NCBI GenBank assembly: GCA_910577405.1
Contig: CAJTMG010000004.1
Span: 73,638-137,637 of the forward strand
DNA from: an uncultured Oscillibacter sp.
GTDB lineage: Bacteria; Bacillota; Clostridia; Oscillospirales; Oscillospiraceae
Direction: 5' to 3'
DNA length: 64,000 bases
Shown: piece by piece, positions 43,665-51,561 of the stretch
How the letters are laid out: every line of letters starts with the position of its first letter
Numbering within the stretch: the stretch's first letter is position 1
Notes under the pieces: generated by a model
Told to the model about the DNA's origin: nothing
What the model saw: only the letters and a program-made list of their open reading frames with translations
Databases searched by the model: none
Made by a program: the position numbers and the translations under genes

Positions 43665-44102
43665 ATGAAGATTGCGTTGGGATGCGACCACGGCGGTTAC
43701 GATCTGAAACTGCACGTGATGGAGACGCTGAAAAAGCTGGGCCATGAGTACGAGGACTTCGGCTGCGACTCCAAGGACAGCTGTGATTACTCCGATTTCG
43801 GCGCTCCAGCTGCACAGGCAGTTGCCGACGGCCGCTGTGATATGGGGATCGTCCTCTGCACCACTGGCATCGGTATTTCCATCGCCGCCAATAAGATCAA
43901 GGGCATCCGCTGCGCCCACTGTGCCGACGCCTATGAGGCCGAACTCTGCCGCCGCCATAATGACGCCAACGTAATGGCCATCGGCGCGGGCTTTACCGGT
44001 CCTTTCCTGGCTGACCGTATGGTGGAAATCTTCCTGACTACCGAACACGAAGGCGGCCGTCATGCCCGTCGGGTAGGCAAAATCATGGCCTTGGAGGGCT
44101 GA
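43665..44102 (+). CDS. rpiB: Ribose-5-phosphate isomerase B
   Basis: 145-aa RpiB/LacAB-family isomerase that interconverts ribose 5-phosphate and ribulose 5-phosphate in the pentose phosphate pathway. Motifs: ALGCDHGGYDLK, DMGIVLCTTGIGISIAANK (active-site Cys and anion hole), and RRHNDANVMAIG. The chosen start has GGGGG at good spacing. The gene has its own promoter and lies 32 bases before the next gene. Confidence 0.95.
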   Translation: MKIALGCDHGGYDLKLHVMETLKKLGHEYEDFGCDSKDSCDYSDFGAPAAQAVADGRCDMGIVLCTTGIGISIAANKIKGIRCAHCADAYEAELCRRHNDANVMAIGAGFTGPFLADRMVEIFLTTEHEGGRHARRVGKIMALEG

Positions 44103-44134
44103 ATTTTCTGAAACTTGATGCGAGGTGAAACTCT

Positions 44135-45202
44135 ATGGCAGGCGCAAAAGGCTACAGCAGCTATCGGGGCCGGGGAGGAAAAGGGAAAATCTTTTTGGCC
44201 GTGCTTCTGATACTGGTCATTGCCGCGGCCTGCTTGGTCATCTTCTTCCAGCAGCACGTGGTCTACGACGGAAACGGACGGCCTCAGATTGTCCTTCCCT
44301 GGCAGAACGGGGAACCGGAGAGTACAGCCCCGCTGCCGGAAGAGAACCCGCCGGAGGTGGATCTGATTGTGCAGGCGCCGGAACCGGAAGTGCCTTCCCG
44401 TTCCCTGACCCTCTCCCTGAACGCCGCTCCCCTGACTATGGAAGCCTGGTCCGCTTGGCAGGCTGGCGTCCAGAATCAGGAGCGCGCCGCTGTTGCCGTG
44501 ACTTTGAAGGACTCCGCCGGGAAAATTTACTTCGACGCGGCCAGGGCAATCTCCGGCGCAGTCCAGACCAAGGCCGATACCGCCGGGGCAATCAGCGCCG
44601 CAGTCAGTACGGATGGGCTACAGGTCACAGCCCGATTCTCCTGCCTCCATGACGCGCGTGCCGCAAATTCCAACGTCCGCGCCATGGGCCTTCGGAATAC
44701 CGGCGGCTATATCTTCTACGACGGCAATAACAGTCAATGGCTGGACCCCAGTAAGCCCGCCGCCCGGGAGTACCTCTGCGGACTGGCTGCCGAAATCGCC
44801 GCCTTGGGAGTTGACGAAATTCTGGTGACCGATTTGAGCTATCCTACCGAGGGCAAAGTCCACAAGATTGATTACAACGGCGATGGCCCTATTGAGGAAA
44901 ACCTTGCTCAGCTGCTGCGGGAACTCCGGGCAGTCCTGGAGCCTCTCGGCGTGACGCTTTCCGTGGAGCTGCCGGAATCCGTGGTGTCCTTGGGCTTTGA
45001 CGAGATTTCAGGACAGAAGCTCTCCGTCATCGCGCCGCTGGTGGACCGGGTCTATTCCGTGACCGCCGCCGACCGTATTGAAGCCCTTTCCTCTGCCGTC
45101 GCCGCCGTTTCGGAATCCACCGTCTTTGTCCCGGAACTGCCTGCCGGTACGCCTACAGAACAGCTTACCGGTATGTTCCTGCTCCTTCCCGCGGAGGGTT
45201 AA
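44135..45202 (+). CDS. Membrane-anchored DUF4015-type (putative glycoside hydrolase) protein
   Basis: 355-aa protein. A basic N-terminus with one membrane segment (IFLAVLLILVIAAACLVIFF) is followed by a Pro/Glu-rich spacer, then a TIM-barrel-like domain. That domain includes WLDPSKPAAREYLCGLAAEIAALGVDEILVTDLSYP, the pattern of the DUF4015 putative glycoside hydrolase group. It probably acts on the wall from outside the membrane. The ribosome binding site is GCGAGGTG. It follows rpiB closely; a terminator comes next. Confidence 0.75.
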   Translation: MAGAKGYSSYRGRGGKGKIFLAVLLILVIAAACLVIFFQQHVVYDGNGRPQIVLPWQNGEPESTAPLPEENPPEVDLIVQAPEPEVPSRSLTLSLNAAPLTMEAWSAWQAGVQNQERAAVAVTLKDSAGKIYFDAARAISGAVQTKADTAGAISAAVSTDGLQVTARFSCLHDARAANSNVRAMGLRNTGGYIFYDGNNSQWLDPSKPAAREYLCGLAAEIAALGVDEILVTDLSYPTEGKVHKIDYNGDGPIEENLAQLLRELRAVLEPLGVTLSVELPESVVSLGFDEISGQKLSVIAPLVDRVYSVTAADRIEALSSAVAAVSESTVFVPELPAGTPTEQLTGMFLLLPAEG

Positions 45203-45228
45203 CGCCTTTTCGAAAAACTGTATGCAAA

Positions 45229-45268
45229 ACCGGAGGTCCACGATTTTCCATCGGGCCTCCGGTCTTTC
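45229..45268. terminator. Bidirectional terminator between the DUF4015-type gene and the JAMM gene
   Basis: ACCGGAGGTCC (45229-45239) pairs with GGGCCTCCGGT (45253-45263); T-rich (CTTTCTTT) on the + side. The two flanking genes converge here. Confidence 0.8.
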
Positions 45269-45269
45269 T

Positions 45270-46541
45270 TTATACCCCCCATCCCCGCCTGCCGCCTTCG
45301 GTTGCGTACTTCACCCGAAGGTCATTGATGCGGCCGCTGACTTCTCCTTCTTCCTTCTTTGGCAGTTCTGAAGGGCCGTCCGCTGTTTCCAGGGGCTTTT
45401 CCGCTGCCTCGGGGACTCTCTCCGGTACCGGCGGCGTTTCCTGTTCCCGCAGCAGCTCTTCCCGTAAAAGTTCCTCCAGAAGCGCCAGTATCCGCTCGTT
45501 CTGGTCCCGCAGGCGTGCCATGTAGGACGACGACGGCATCCGGGTTGTGGCTTCCTCCAGACGGCGCATTAACTCCCGTGCCAGCGCTTCCCCTGCTGCT
45601 GATTCCGGAGACTTTGCTTCCTTTTTTCTGGATTCTGCCTGGACCTGGCCGGTTTTCTTCTCTGCCTTGCCGGATTCTGCCTGGACCTGGCTGGTTTTCT
45701 TCTCTGTCCTGCCGGATTCTGTCTGGACCTGGCTGGTTTTCTTCTCTGTCCTGCCGGATTTTGCCTGGACCTGGCCGGACTTCCTTTTTGCTTTGCCGGA
45801 TCTTGCTTGGATTTGGCCGGATTTCCCTTTTGCCTTGCCGGATTCCGCCTCCGGACGCTGGTACAGGCTTTGTGGAAGCTGTTCAGGTTCCATGTCGCGG
45901 TGGGGCCTCACCCGAACCTGACTATGGTATCTTTCCGCCAGCGTTTCCGGGTCCGGGCAGGCAAGCAGTTCCTCCAGAAAATATTCGTCGCCGTGGTCGT
46001 ACTCTGCCGGCATCAGCTCCATGCCATTGCAACAGTAGAAGCTCAGCCGCAGGTCCGGGTCCGCGTTCACCAGCATGGCAAGCTGTCCATGGGGCCACTG
46101 GCCGGACTGCAAAACCTGCTCGTCCTCCGGGGAAAAGTAGTCCATACGGGGCGGATGACGATGCCAGAAGCCCAGCACTTCCAACGGCTCCTGATACAGA
46201 CCCCGGCAGAATTCCGCAATCCGGCGCACTTCCTCCGGCTCCCACGAAAACACCGCCGGGGCTTCCGAAAAGGGCAGTGTTACGGCTTCCATCACATACC
46301 AGATACGATTATGGACGCGCCCTAAAAACACGCCGCCGGTTTCTTCGCGAACGTCCCGCAGCGCTTGAGACAATATCCCCGCGTAAGCCCGGCTGGACAG
46401 TACCACGTGCAGACAGACCGGATTCCCAAAATCAAATTCCCGGTAACGCATTCCATCCGCGCTTAGACCAAAGCCTCCGCCGGGTGAATAATAGCCCTTC
46501 AATCTTAACCGCTCCTTTCCCTCCTGTTTCCCCTGCCCCAC
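45270..46541 (-). CDS. JAMM/MPN+ (Prok-JAB) metalloprotease with a Lys-rich repeat tail
   Basis: 423-aa protein. The N-terminal half is a JAB domain with a full JAMM zinc site: Glu-66/67 in REETGGVFLG, then H127-R-H129, seven residues, S137, two residues, D140 (WHRHPPRMDYFSPED). The middle carries six 14-residue repeats (SGKAEKKTGQVQAE type), followed by a charged helical C-terminus. JAMM enzymes cut isopeptide or amide bonds, often of ubiquitin-like proteins, and often sit beside E1/ThiF genes; none is intact here. The start is a GTG with GGAGG 11 bases away. A TTG at 46502 with AAGGAG is a good alternative. Confidence 0.85.
   Translation of the reverse strand: MGQGKQEGKERLRLKGYYSPGGGFGLSADGMRYREFDFGNPVCLHVVLSSRAYAGILSQALRDVREETGGVFLGRVHNRIWYVMEAVTLPFSEAPAVFSWEPEEVRRIAEFCRGLYQEPLEVLGFWHRHPPRMDYFSPEDEQVLQSGQWPHGQLAMLVNADPDLRLSFYCCNGMELMPAEYDHGDEYFLEELLACPDPETLAERYHSQVRVRPHRDMEPEQLPQSLYQRPEAESGKAKGKSGQIQARSGKAKRKSGQVQAKSGRTEKKTSQVQTESGRTEKKTSQVQAESGKAEKKTGQVQAESRKKEAKSPESAAGEALARELMRRLEEATTRMPSSSYMARLRDQNERILALLEELLREELLREQETPPVPERVPEAAEKPLETADGPSELPKKEEGEVSGRINDLRVKYATEGGRRGWGV
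45591..45842 (-). repeat. Six 42-bp in-frame repeats in the JAMM gene
   Basis: Units begin at each TCC (Ser) codon from 45842 downwards, every 42 bases. The first five are clear, units 3 to 5 are nearly identical, and the sixth is degenerate. Each encodes about SG(K/R)(A/T)(E/K)KK(T/S)(G/S)Q(V/I)QAE. Confidence 0.93.
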
Positions 46542-46580
46542 GCCTTGGAAATCCTCCGGCGTAATCTTGGGTGTGCTCCG

Positions 46581-46743
46581 TCAGACCTGGTTCGCCGTCA
46601 GCTTTTCCAGCAGCTCCGGTTTGTAATCCTAAATGACAATGAAATTCCCTCCAAACCGGGGCCGGAAGCCGGAGTCCAATTCAAAGCCCGTCCCCATCTT
46701 CGTCTCGCAGCCTGCCAGTATCAGACAGAAATGGCGTCATTCG
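46581..46743 (-). pseudogene. 3' remnant of a gene upstream of the JAMM gene, with an in-frame TAG
   Basis: On the minus strand a coding-like stretch reads HFCLILAGCETKMGTGF, then FRPRFGGNFIVI, a TAG stop (46631-46629), DYKPELLEKLTANQV, and a TGA stop (46583-46581). It is in the same frame as the JAMM gene that follows. No start or 5' part is found before the unrelated gene at 46771, so this looks like the tail of a lost partner gene. The family is not recognised. Confidence 0.55.
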
Positions 46744-46770
46744 TGATTCGCGCCGCCGTCCTCCTTTGAA

Positions 46771-47208
46771 TCAGTCCCACACGATCTCCAAACAATTATA
46801 ATTCCGTGGAATCACTGGTATGCGCGAATAACACAGAGCAGATTCAATCGCCCCTTCGGAACACAGCCACTCGCAATTCACAATTTTTTTCAGCTCATCG
46901 GGTTTCAAATCCGTACATACCACGATAGAATCCCCAGCAAGCGCCAAGAAATCTGTTCCGTTATCTTCTATGATCTCTGTATCGTAATGTAACGCGACAC
47001 GAACCCACGCCACATTTGACATCCGTTCAACCTTTTGAAACATCTCCCATATTTCAGCAAGCGGCGGGCGCATATATCCCCATTGATTTGGAGCAATGGA
47101 GTCCTCGTCTGAATTCCCGCTGAAAAATTCGTCGAGCGTCAATAACGGAAAACGGCCTTTGTCTTCTTCCAGCAGCCGTCTGAACTCATCCGCCCCAATC
47201 ACAAGCAC
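46771..47208 (-). CDS. Unknown 145-aa protein, AT-richer than its neighbours (immunity-like)
   Basis: Soluble acidic protein beginning MLVIGADEFRRLLEEDKGRFPLLTLDEFF, with no signal peptide or membrane segment. The start is one of two GTG codons near GTGAGG. Codon use has more A and T at third positions than the surrounding genes, which suggests recent arrival. Small acidic orphan genes of this kind, next to gene debris, are often immunity proteins of polymorphic toxin systems, but no specific family is recognised. Confidence 0.65.
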   Translation of the reverse strand: MLVIGADEFRRLLEEDKGRFPLLTLDEFFSGNSDEDSIAPNQWGYMRPPLAEIWEMFQKVERMSNVAWVRVALHYDTEIIEDNGTDFLALAGDSIVVCTDLKPDELKKIVNCEWLCSEGAIESALCYSRIPVIPRNYNCLEIVWD

Positions 47209-47262
47209 AGCCTCACTTTTCTATTCCGATCTGTCAATCCGCCCATTTATCCAGCAGGCGGT

Positions 47263-47664
47263 TCAGCGGAAGGCAAAAAAGCGCTGTCCGAAATAATTCA
47301 GCGCCACATAAAGGCACATCCCTATCAGCATGGCCACATTCTCCTGTATGTCCTTCGGCGTGTCCGCAAGGGCCATGACCGCAAGGGGCTTCGCCGCGCC
47401 GTAGGCCAAGCCGTAGCATACCGCCACATTCAGCGCGAACCGCCACACCTGTCCCCAGGACCATTCCCGCCGGCGGAAGGTAAAGTATTTATTCAGAAAA
47501 AAGCTGACGATGCCGCCTACAATGTAATTTGCCGCTGAGGATACCAGGTAGGAACAGCCTGCCAGATTATACAGCAGGAACATCGTCCCGCAGCCCGCCA
47601 GTGTATTCACTATCCCCGCCAGCAGGAAACGCGGCATGGTTCCGTCAATCAGTTTTCGTTTCAT
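47263..47664 (-). CDS. gtrA: GtrA-family membrane protein
   Basis: 133-aa protein with four membrane segments and the GtrA pattern: RFLLAGIVNTLAGCGTMFLLYN, ANYIVGGIVSFFLNKYFTFRRRE near the middle, and a closing VALNYFGQRFFAFR. GtrA proteins are thought to flip undecaprenyl-phosphate-linked glucose across the membrane. It overlaps the end of the GtrB-type gene by 20 bases. The start is the ATG after GGAGGGGAG. Confidence 0.9.
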   Translation of the reverse strand: MKRKLIDGTMPRFLLAGIVNTLAGCGTMFLLYNLAGCSYLVSSAANYIVGGIVSFFLNKYFTFRRREWSWGQVWRFALNVAVCYGLAYGAAKPLAVMALADTPKDIQENVAMLIGMCLYVALNYFGQRFFAFR

Positions 47665-48601
47665 CCGCGCTCTCCCCTCCGGACTCCGCCAGCACATAGA
47701 TCGGCCGGCGTTTGACCTCCAGATACGTTTTCGCCAGATACTGCCCTAAAATCCCTGTGCAGAAAAGCTGCATCCCGCCTACGAACATCACCATGCACGC
47801 CAAGGACGGCCAGCCGCTTACCGGGTCCCCAAACAGCAGCGTCTTTACCACAATGTACGCCACCATCAGAAGCGACAGCACGCACAGCGTCACCCCCAGC
47901 ATGGACGCTAAGGCCAGAGGCGCGGTGGAAAAGCCGATAATGCCCTGAATCGAGTACAGCAGCAAAGACCAGAAGGACCATTTCGTCTCTCCTGCCGCCC
48001 GCTCCACATTCTCATAGGGCAGCCATTTTGTCCGGAAGCCCACCCAGCTGAAAATACCCTTTGAAAACCGGTTGTACTCGCCTAATGATAAGATTGCCTC
48101 CACCATCCGGCGGGTCATCATCCGGAAATCGCAGGCGCCGTCGACGATCTCTGTGTCGGAAATCCGGTTGATCAGGCCATAGAACCGCCGGGCAAAAAAG
48201 CTTCGTATGGGCGGCTCTCCCGCACGGCTTACCCGACGCGCCGCCGCACAGTCCCATTGCCCCTCCTGCAAGGCCGCGTACATCTCCCCCAGCATCGACG
48301 GCGGGTGCTGCAAATCCGCGTCCATCAGTACCACGTAATCTCCGCGGCAGTGCTGGAGTCCGGCGTACATAGCCGCTTCCTTGCCGAAATTCCGGGAGAA
48401 AGACAGATAGCGCACGCCCTCCCCCGAGGCCTTCCGCAGGATTTCCAGCGTGCCGTCCTTCGAGCCGTCGTCTACAAACACCAGCTCAAATTTACAGCCC
48501 CATGCCGCCGACAGCTCCGCTTCCGTCTTCCGGATCTCCTCCAGAAACAGCGGCAGAACGGCTTCCTCGTTGCAGCAGGGCACTATGATGGATACCAGCA
48601 T
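47645..48601 (-). CDS. gtrB: GtrB-type glycosyltransferase family 2 (bactoprenol-phosphate sugar transferase)
   Basis: 318-aa enzyme. N-terminal GT2 domain: SIIVPCCNEEAVLPLFLEEI, DDGSKDGTLEIL, FSRNFGKEAAMYAGLQHCRGDYVVLMDADLQHPP. Two C-terminal membrane segments (LLMVAYIVVKTLLFG... and VMFVGGMQLFCTGILGQYLAKTYLEVKRRPIY) are typical of GtrB/ArnC-like enzymes. It should transfer glucose from UDP-glucose to undecaprenyl phosphate. Its start is preceded by GGGAGGT and a run of A. Middle gene of a three-gene glucosylation cluster. Confidence 0.93.
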   Translation of the reverse strand: MLVSIIVPCCNEEAVLPLFLEEIRKTEAELSAAWGCKFELVFVDDGSKDGTLEILRKASGEGVRYLSFSRNFGKEAAMYAGLQHCRGDYVVLMDADLQHPPSMLGEMYAALQEGQWDCAAARRVSRAGEPPIRSFFARRFYGLINRISDTEIVDGACDFRMMTRRMVEAILSLGEYNRFSKGIFSWVGFRTKWLPYENVERAAGETKWSFWSLLLYSIQGIIGFSTAPLALASMLGVTLCVLSLLMVAYIVVKTLLFGDPVSGWPSLACMVMFVGGMQLFCTGILGQYLAKTYLEVKRRPIYVLAESGGESADETKTD

Positions 48602-48619
48602 TTTTTTACCTCCCGGCGC

Positions 48620-50125
48620 TTATCCCGACAGCTTTACCACCGCCGTCCCGCCTATCATCGCCACGCTTCCCGACGCTGGAAATTCCGGCATCGCACGCAC
48701 TTCCTCCATGGCGCTGTAATCCGTCTCCTGATCCCAGTTCAGCGGGCAGTTCAGATAGTCTGTCAGATAGCGGCCCAGATTGTACGTCGCCGACCGCTGA
48801 TGGAATAAGCCCGTCCAGCCTGAAATATCCCTGAATGTTTCGCTTTCCTGATCCAAATACCTGTTTTCGTCCAGACGGCCCGCAAAAGCTACCGGCGTTA
48901 CTCCCGGTTCGTAGCCCTCCAAGCCCTCTATCCGTCCGATTACCTGGGAAGCCAGCACCAAAGTCGAATTCTTTTCCAGCTCCTTCTTCATATACGCCTG
49001 ATTTGCAAAGACGATGTGCTGCCATACGATCAGACATAACAGCACCGCCGTCAAACGCCGCAAAGTCCGTCCGGAACGCCGCCTCGCCTCCGGTTCCGCC
49101 GCCAGTATGGGAAGCAGATATACCAGCTCGCCAGGAAAGGTCATCAGATAATGCGCGCCGCCGGGTACCAGCACAAATGCCGAGAAAAACGCTGTAGGCA
49201 GCAAACAGGCCAGTCCCGTCAGCAGAACGCGGTTCCCCAGCGGCAGGGCTTTGTCCCGCAAAAGGCTGAACAGGCGATATAACAGCAGGCACAGCAGAAT
49301 CCCGTTCACGCCCCGCAGCAGCCAGTCCAGAGACGTTCTTTCCGGGAAGAGGAATTGCAGATAACGCCGGTTTGCGGTCCAGAGGGAACCAGGCAAGGCT
49401 CCTAATACCCCCGCTTCCTCCGTCCGGCGTTTGGCGATGTCCAGCAAGCCGCACAGCAGAGTCCAGAAGGCGTAGTAGCTCACAAAGCCCGCCGCCAGCA
49501 GACCCAGATACCGGAAGCCCCGCCGGACCGCCAGCGCAGGCCGTTCACCCTCTGCCAGCTTCTTCATCACCGACAGCAGACACAGGGAGGCCGCCGTGGT
49601 GAAATACGCCTGATATACCCCCAGCGACGCCGCCAGCATCAAAATTCCCAGCCCGTTCCGACGCCAGCCGCCCCTCTGGAACTGCCGCGCCGACCATACC
49701 GCCAGAAACAGCGCGAAGGCATACTCGTCCAGGCAGTACAGATAGGTGGCGCCCGTCAGCGTCATTGCGTGATTGGCGCAGAATACCGCCGACACGCCAG
49801 CCAGCCCCGGTAATGTTTGTATCCCGAACAGCTCCGCCGTCTCCCAGGCCGCCAGCGTCATCCAGAACACAAACAGCAGGCCCGTCAGCCAGGGAGACGC
49901 ACAGCCGCCCTTCATCAATTCCAGCACCGGTATCAGAAAACGGCCCGCGCTGAAATAAAAGCGCCAGTCTCCGTCGGGAAAGCCCCAGGACGCATAGCTG
50001 AAAAACGACACGGAATCATGGGAGTAAAATTCGTTGGCAAACAAAAAGCCGTGTGCCGCCCATCCCACCGCCAGCACCGCCAGCAGCACCGTCAGAAACC
50101 GCCGCCGCTCTCCTGCTCTTCCCAT
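48620..50125 (-). CDS. Polytopic glucosyltransferase (GtrII-like, Glucos_trans_II type)
   Basis: 501-aa membrane protein with about ten membrane segments. An early extracytoplasmic acidic motif NEFYSHDSVSFF and the N-terminal organisation fit the Glucos_trans_II group, whose members move glucose from the lipid carrier onto a surface polymer. A long extracytoplasmic tail follows the last membrane segment. The ATG after ACGGGGG is preferred over an upstream GTG without a ribosome binding site. It is the first gene of the cluster that continues with GtrB and GtrA. Confidence 0.82.
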   Translation of the reverse strand: MGRAGERRRFLTVLLAVLAVGWAAHGFLFANEFYSHDSVSFFSYASWGFPDGDWRFYFSAGRFLIPVLELMKGGCASPWLTGLLFVFWMTLAAWETAELFGIQTLPGLAGVSAVFCANHAMTLTGATYLYCLDEYAFALFLAVWSARQFQRGGWRRNGLGILMLAASLGVYQAYFTTAASLCLLSVMKKLAEGERPALAVRRGFRYLGLLAAGFVSYYAFWTLLCGLLDIAKRRTEEAGVLGALPGSLWTANRRYLQFLFPERTSLDWLLRGVNGILLCLLLYRLFSLLRDKALPLGNRVLLTGLACLLPTAFFSAFVLVPGGAHYLMTFPGELVYLLPILAAEPEARRRSGRTLRRLTAVLLCLIVWQHIVFANQAYMKKELEKNSTLVLASQVIGRIEGLEGYEPGVTPVAFAGRLDENRYLDQESETFRDISGWTGLFHQRSATYNLGRYLTDYLNCPLNWDQETDYSAMEEVRAMPEFPASGSVAMIGGTAVVKLSG

Positions 50126-50207
50126 CCGCTTGTCCCCCGTTTTTCCAAATTCCACTTCAGACTAGCACATTTTTTCCCGGTTTTCAATCCTTTCAGAAAA
50201 ATTTCCC

Positions 50208-50235
50208 TTGACATTCAAGAAAAAACCGGTATAAT
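50208..50235 (+). promoter_or_regulatory. Promoter of rpsF-ssb-rpsR
   Basis: TTGACA (50208-50213), 16-base spacer, TATAAT (50230-50235). The leader that follows (to 50314) contains a small hairpin (GTCCG / CGGAC, 50241-50258) and may fold into the S6:S18-binding autoregulatory leader known in this operon; that is a guess from position. Confidence 0.9.
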
Positions 50236-50314
50236 AATATGGTCCGTTGATTTGCGGACATATCCTTGCTCTCATTTTTTCGTGAGGGCCATCTGTCCAA
50301 AAGGAGGTGCAAAC

Positions 50315-50611
50315 ATGGCAAAGGTTACTGCCAATTACGAGGTCGTGTATATCATCGACCCTGCACAGGGTGAGGAGGGCATTGCCGCAACTGTGGCGAA
50401 GTTCCAGGCCCTGGCAGAACAGCATGGCTCCGCCGTAGAGGTGGAGGAGTGGGGCGCCCGCCGTCTCGCTTATCCCATCCAGTATAAGAACGACGGTTAC
50501 TACGTCCTGATGAGCTTCACCAGCGACCCCGCGTTCCCCAAGGAGCTGGACCGCGTGCTGGGCATTACGGACGGCATTATGCGTTCCCTCATCGTCTGCA
50601 AAGGCGAATAA
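50315..50611 (+). CDS. rpsF: Ribosomal protein bS6
   Basis: 98-aa small-subunit protein. It has YEVVYIIDPAQGEEGIAATVAKF, then EEWGARRLAYPIQYKNDGYYVLMSF and the C-terminal LGITDGIMRSLIVCKG. The start is the ATG after AAAAGGAGGTG; longer in-frame extensions upstream have no ribosome binding site. First gene of the standard rpsF-ssb-rpsR order. Confidence 0.98.
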   Translation: MAKVTANYEVVYIIDPAQGEEGIAATVAKFQALAEQHGSAVEVEEWGARRLAYPIQYKNDGYYVLMSFTSDPAFPKELDRVLGITDGIMRSLIVCKGE

Positions 50612-50624
50612 GGAGGTTCCGGTT

Positions 50625-51110
50625 ATGCTGAACAAAATTTTTATCATGGGACGCCTGACCCGTGATCCCGAGCTGCGCCGTACTCAAAGCGGTATCGCCG
50701 TCACTTCCTTCTCCCTGGCTGTGGACCGGGATTACAAGACCCAGGCCGGAGAGCGGGAAACTGATTTTATCGATGTGGTGGCCTGGAGAAGCACTGCGGA
50801 ATTTGTCAGCAAATATTTTACCAAGGGCCGTATGGCTGTGGTGGAAGGCCGCCTGCAAATCCGGGATTGGACCGATAAGGACGGCAATAAGCGCCGGAGT
50901 GCAGAGGTGGTCGCCGACAGCGTGTATTTCGGCGACTCCAAACGGGACAGCACGGGCTCCGGCGGAGATTACCGTCGTACAGAAGACTTCGGCGCTCCCC
51001 CTCCCGCGTCCTACGACAGGTTCGGCAGCGGTCGGGACAGCGCGCCCTCCGGCGGACGTTCCGATGATTATCAGGAAATGACCGAGGAGGACGGCGAACT
51101 GCCCTTCTGA
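50625..51110 (+). CDS. ssb: Single-stranded DNA-binding protein
   Basis: 161-aa SSB. OB-fold start LNKIFIMGRLTRDPELRRTQSG, then FSLAVDRDYKTQAGERETDFIDVVAWRSTAEFVSKYFTKGRMAVVEGRLQ. A Gly/Ser/Asp-rich disordered linker leads to the acidic tip EEDGELPF that binds partner proteins. The ribosome binding site is AAGGAGG. It lies between rpsF and rpsR as usual. Confidence 0.98.
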   Translation: MLNKIFIMGRLTRDPELRRTQSGIAVTSFSLAVDRDYKTQAGERETDFIDVVAWRSTAEFVSKYFTKGRMAVVEGRLQIRDWTDKDGNKRRSAEVVADSVYFGDSKRDSTGSGGDYRRTEDFGAPPPASYDRFGSGRDSAPSGGRSDDYQEMTEEDGELPF

Positions 51111-51175
51111 TTCCCAGGCCCTTTGCGTCCCAGGACGTTACCTACTTTTTTCTGTTTTTTATAAGGAGGAGCCTT

Positions 51176-51427
51176 ATGGCTTTTGATCGTGAATCCAGAC
51201 CCGCTCGCCCCGGTCGGGGTAAGCGCCGGAAGGTATGCCAGTTCTGCGCTGAAAAGTGCGAGCATATCGATTACAAGGACGCTGCTAAGCTGCGCCGCTT
51301 TATCTCTGAACGCGCAAAAATCCTGCCCCGCAGAACAACCGGTACCTGCGCTATGCATCAGCGTCAGCTTACCGAGGCCATCAAGCGGGCCCGGCAGATC
51401 GCACTTCTGCCCTACGTCACCGATTGA
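51176..51427 (+). CDS. rpsR: Ribosomal protein bS18
   Basis: 83-aa small-subunit protein, partner of S6. The N-terminal zinc-type Cys motif is CQFCAEKCEHIDYKD, followed by LRRFISERAKILPRRTTGTCAMHQRQLTEAIKRARQIALLPY. The ribosome binding site is AAGGAGGAG. Confidence 0.98.
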   Translation: MAFDRESRPARPGRGKRRKVCQFCAEKCEHIDYKDAAKLRRFISERAKILPRRTTGTCAMHQRQLTEAIKRARQIALLPYVTD

Positions 51428-51442
51428 TTCTTTGCTGTTTAC

Positions 51443-51480
51443 GGCCCGTCTCTTTTCCCGGGGCGGGCCTCTTCCCTTTC
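51443..51480 (+). terminator. Probable terminator after rpsR
   Basis: GGCCCG (51443-51448) pairs with CGGGCC (51464-51469); the tail TCTTCCCTTTCT is pyrimidine-rich but not a clean T-run. Confidence 0.6.
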
Positions 51481-51512
51481 TAAATCTTTTTTCTATTTCA
51501 TTAAGAAAACTC

Positions 51513-51541
51513 TTGATTTTTTCTCCCGCATCCGTTATAAT
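51513..51541 (+). promoter_or_regulatory. Promoter of tRNA-Gly
   Basis: TTGATT (51513-51518), 17-base spacer, TATAAT (51536-51541), 20 bases before the tRNA. Confidence 0.85.
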
Positions 51542-51561
51542 AGGTTCCAGTCCTTTGATTT

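Noticed and set aside
46629..46631. In-frame TAG as a possible pyrrolysine or suppressed codon
   Set aside because: No PYLIS-like element or pyl genes are seen, and the stretch also lacks a 5' end, so a degraded gene is the simpler reading.
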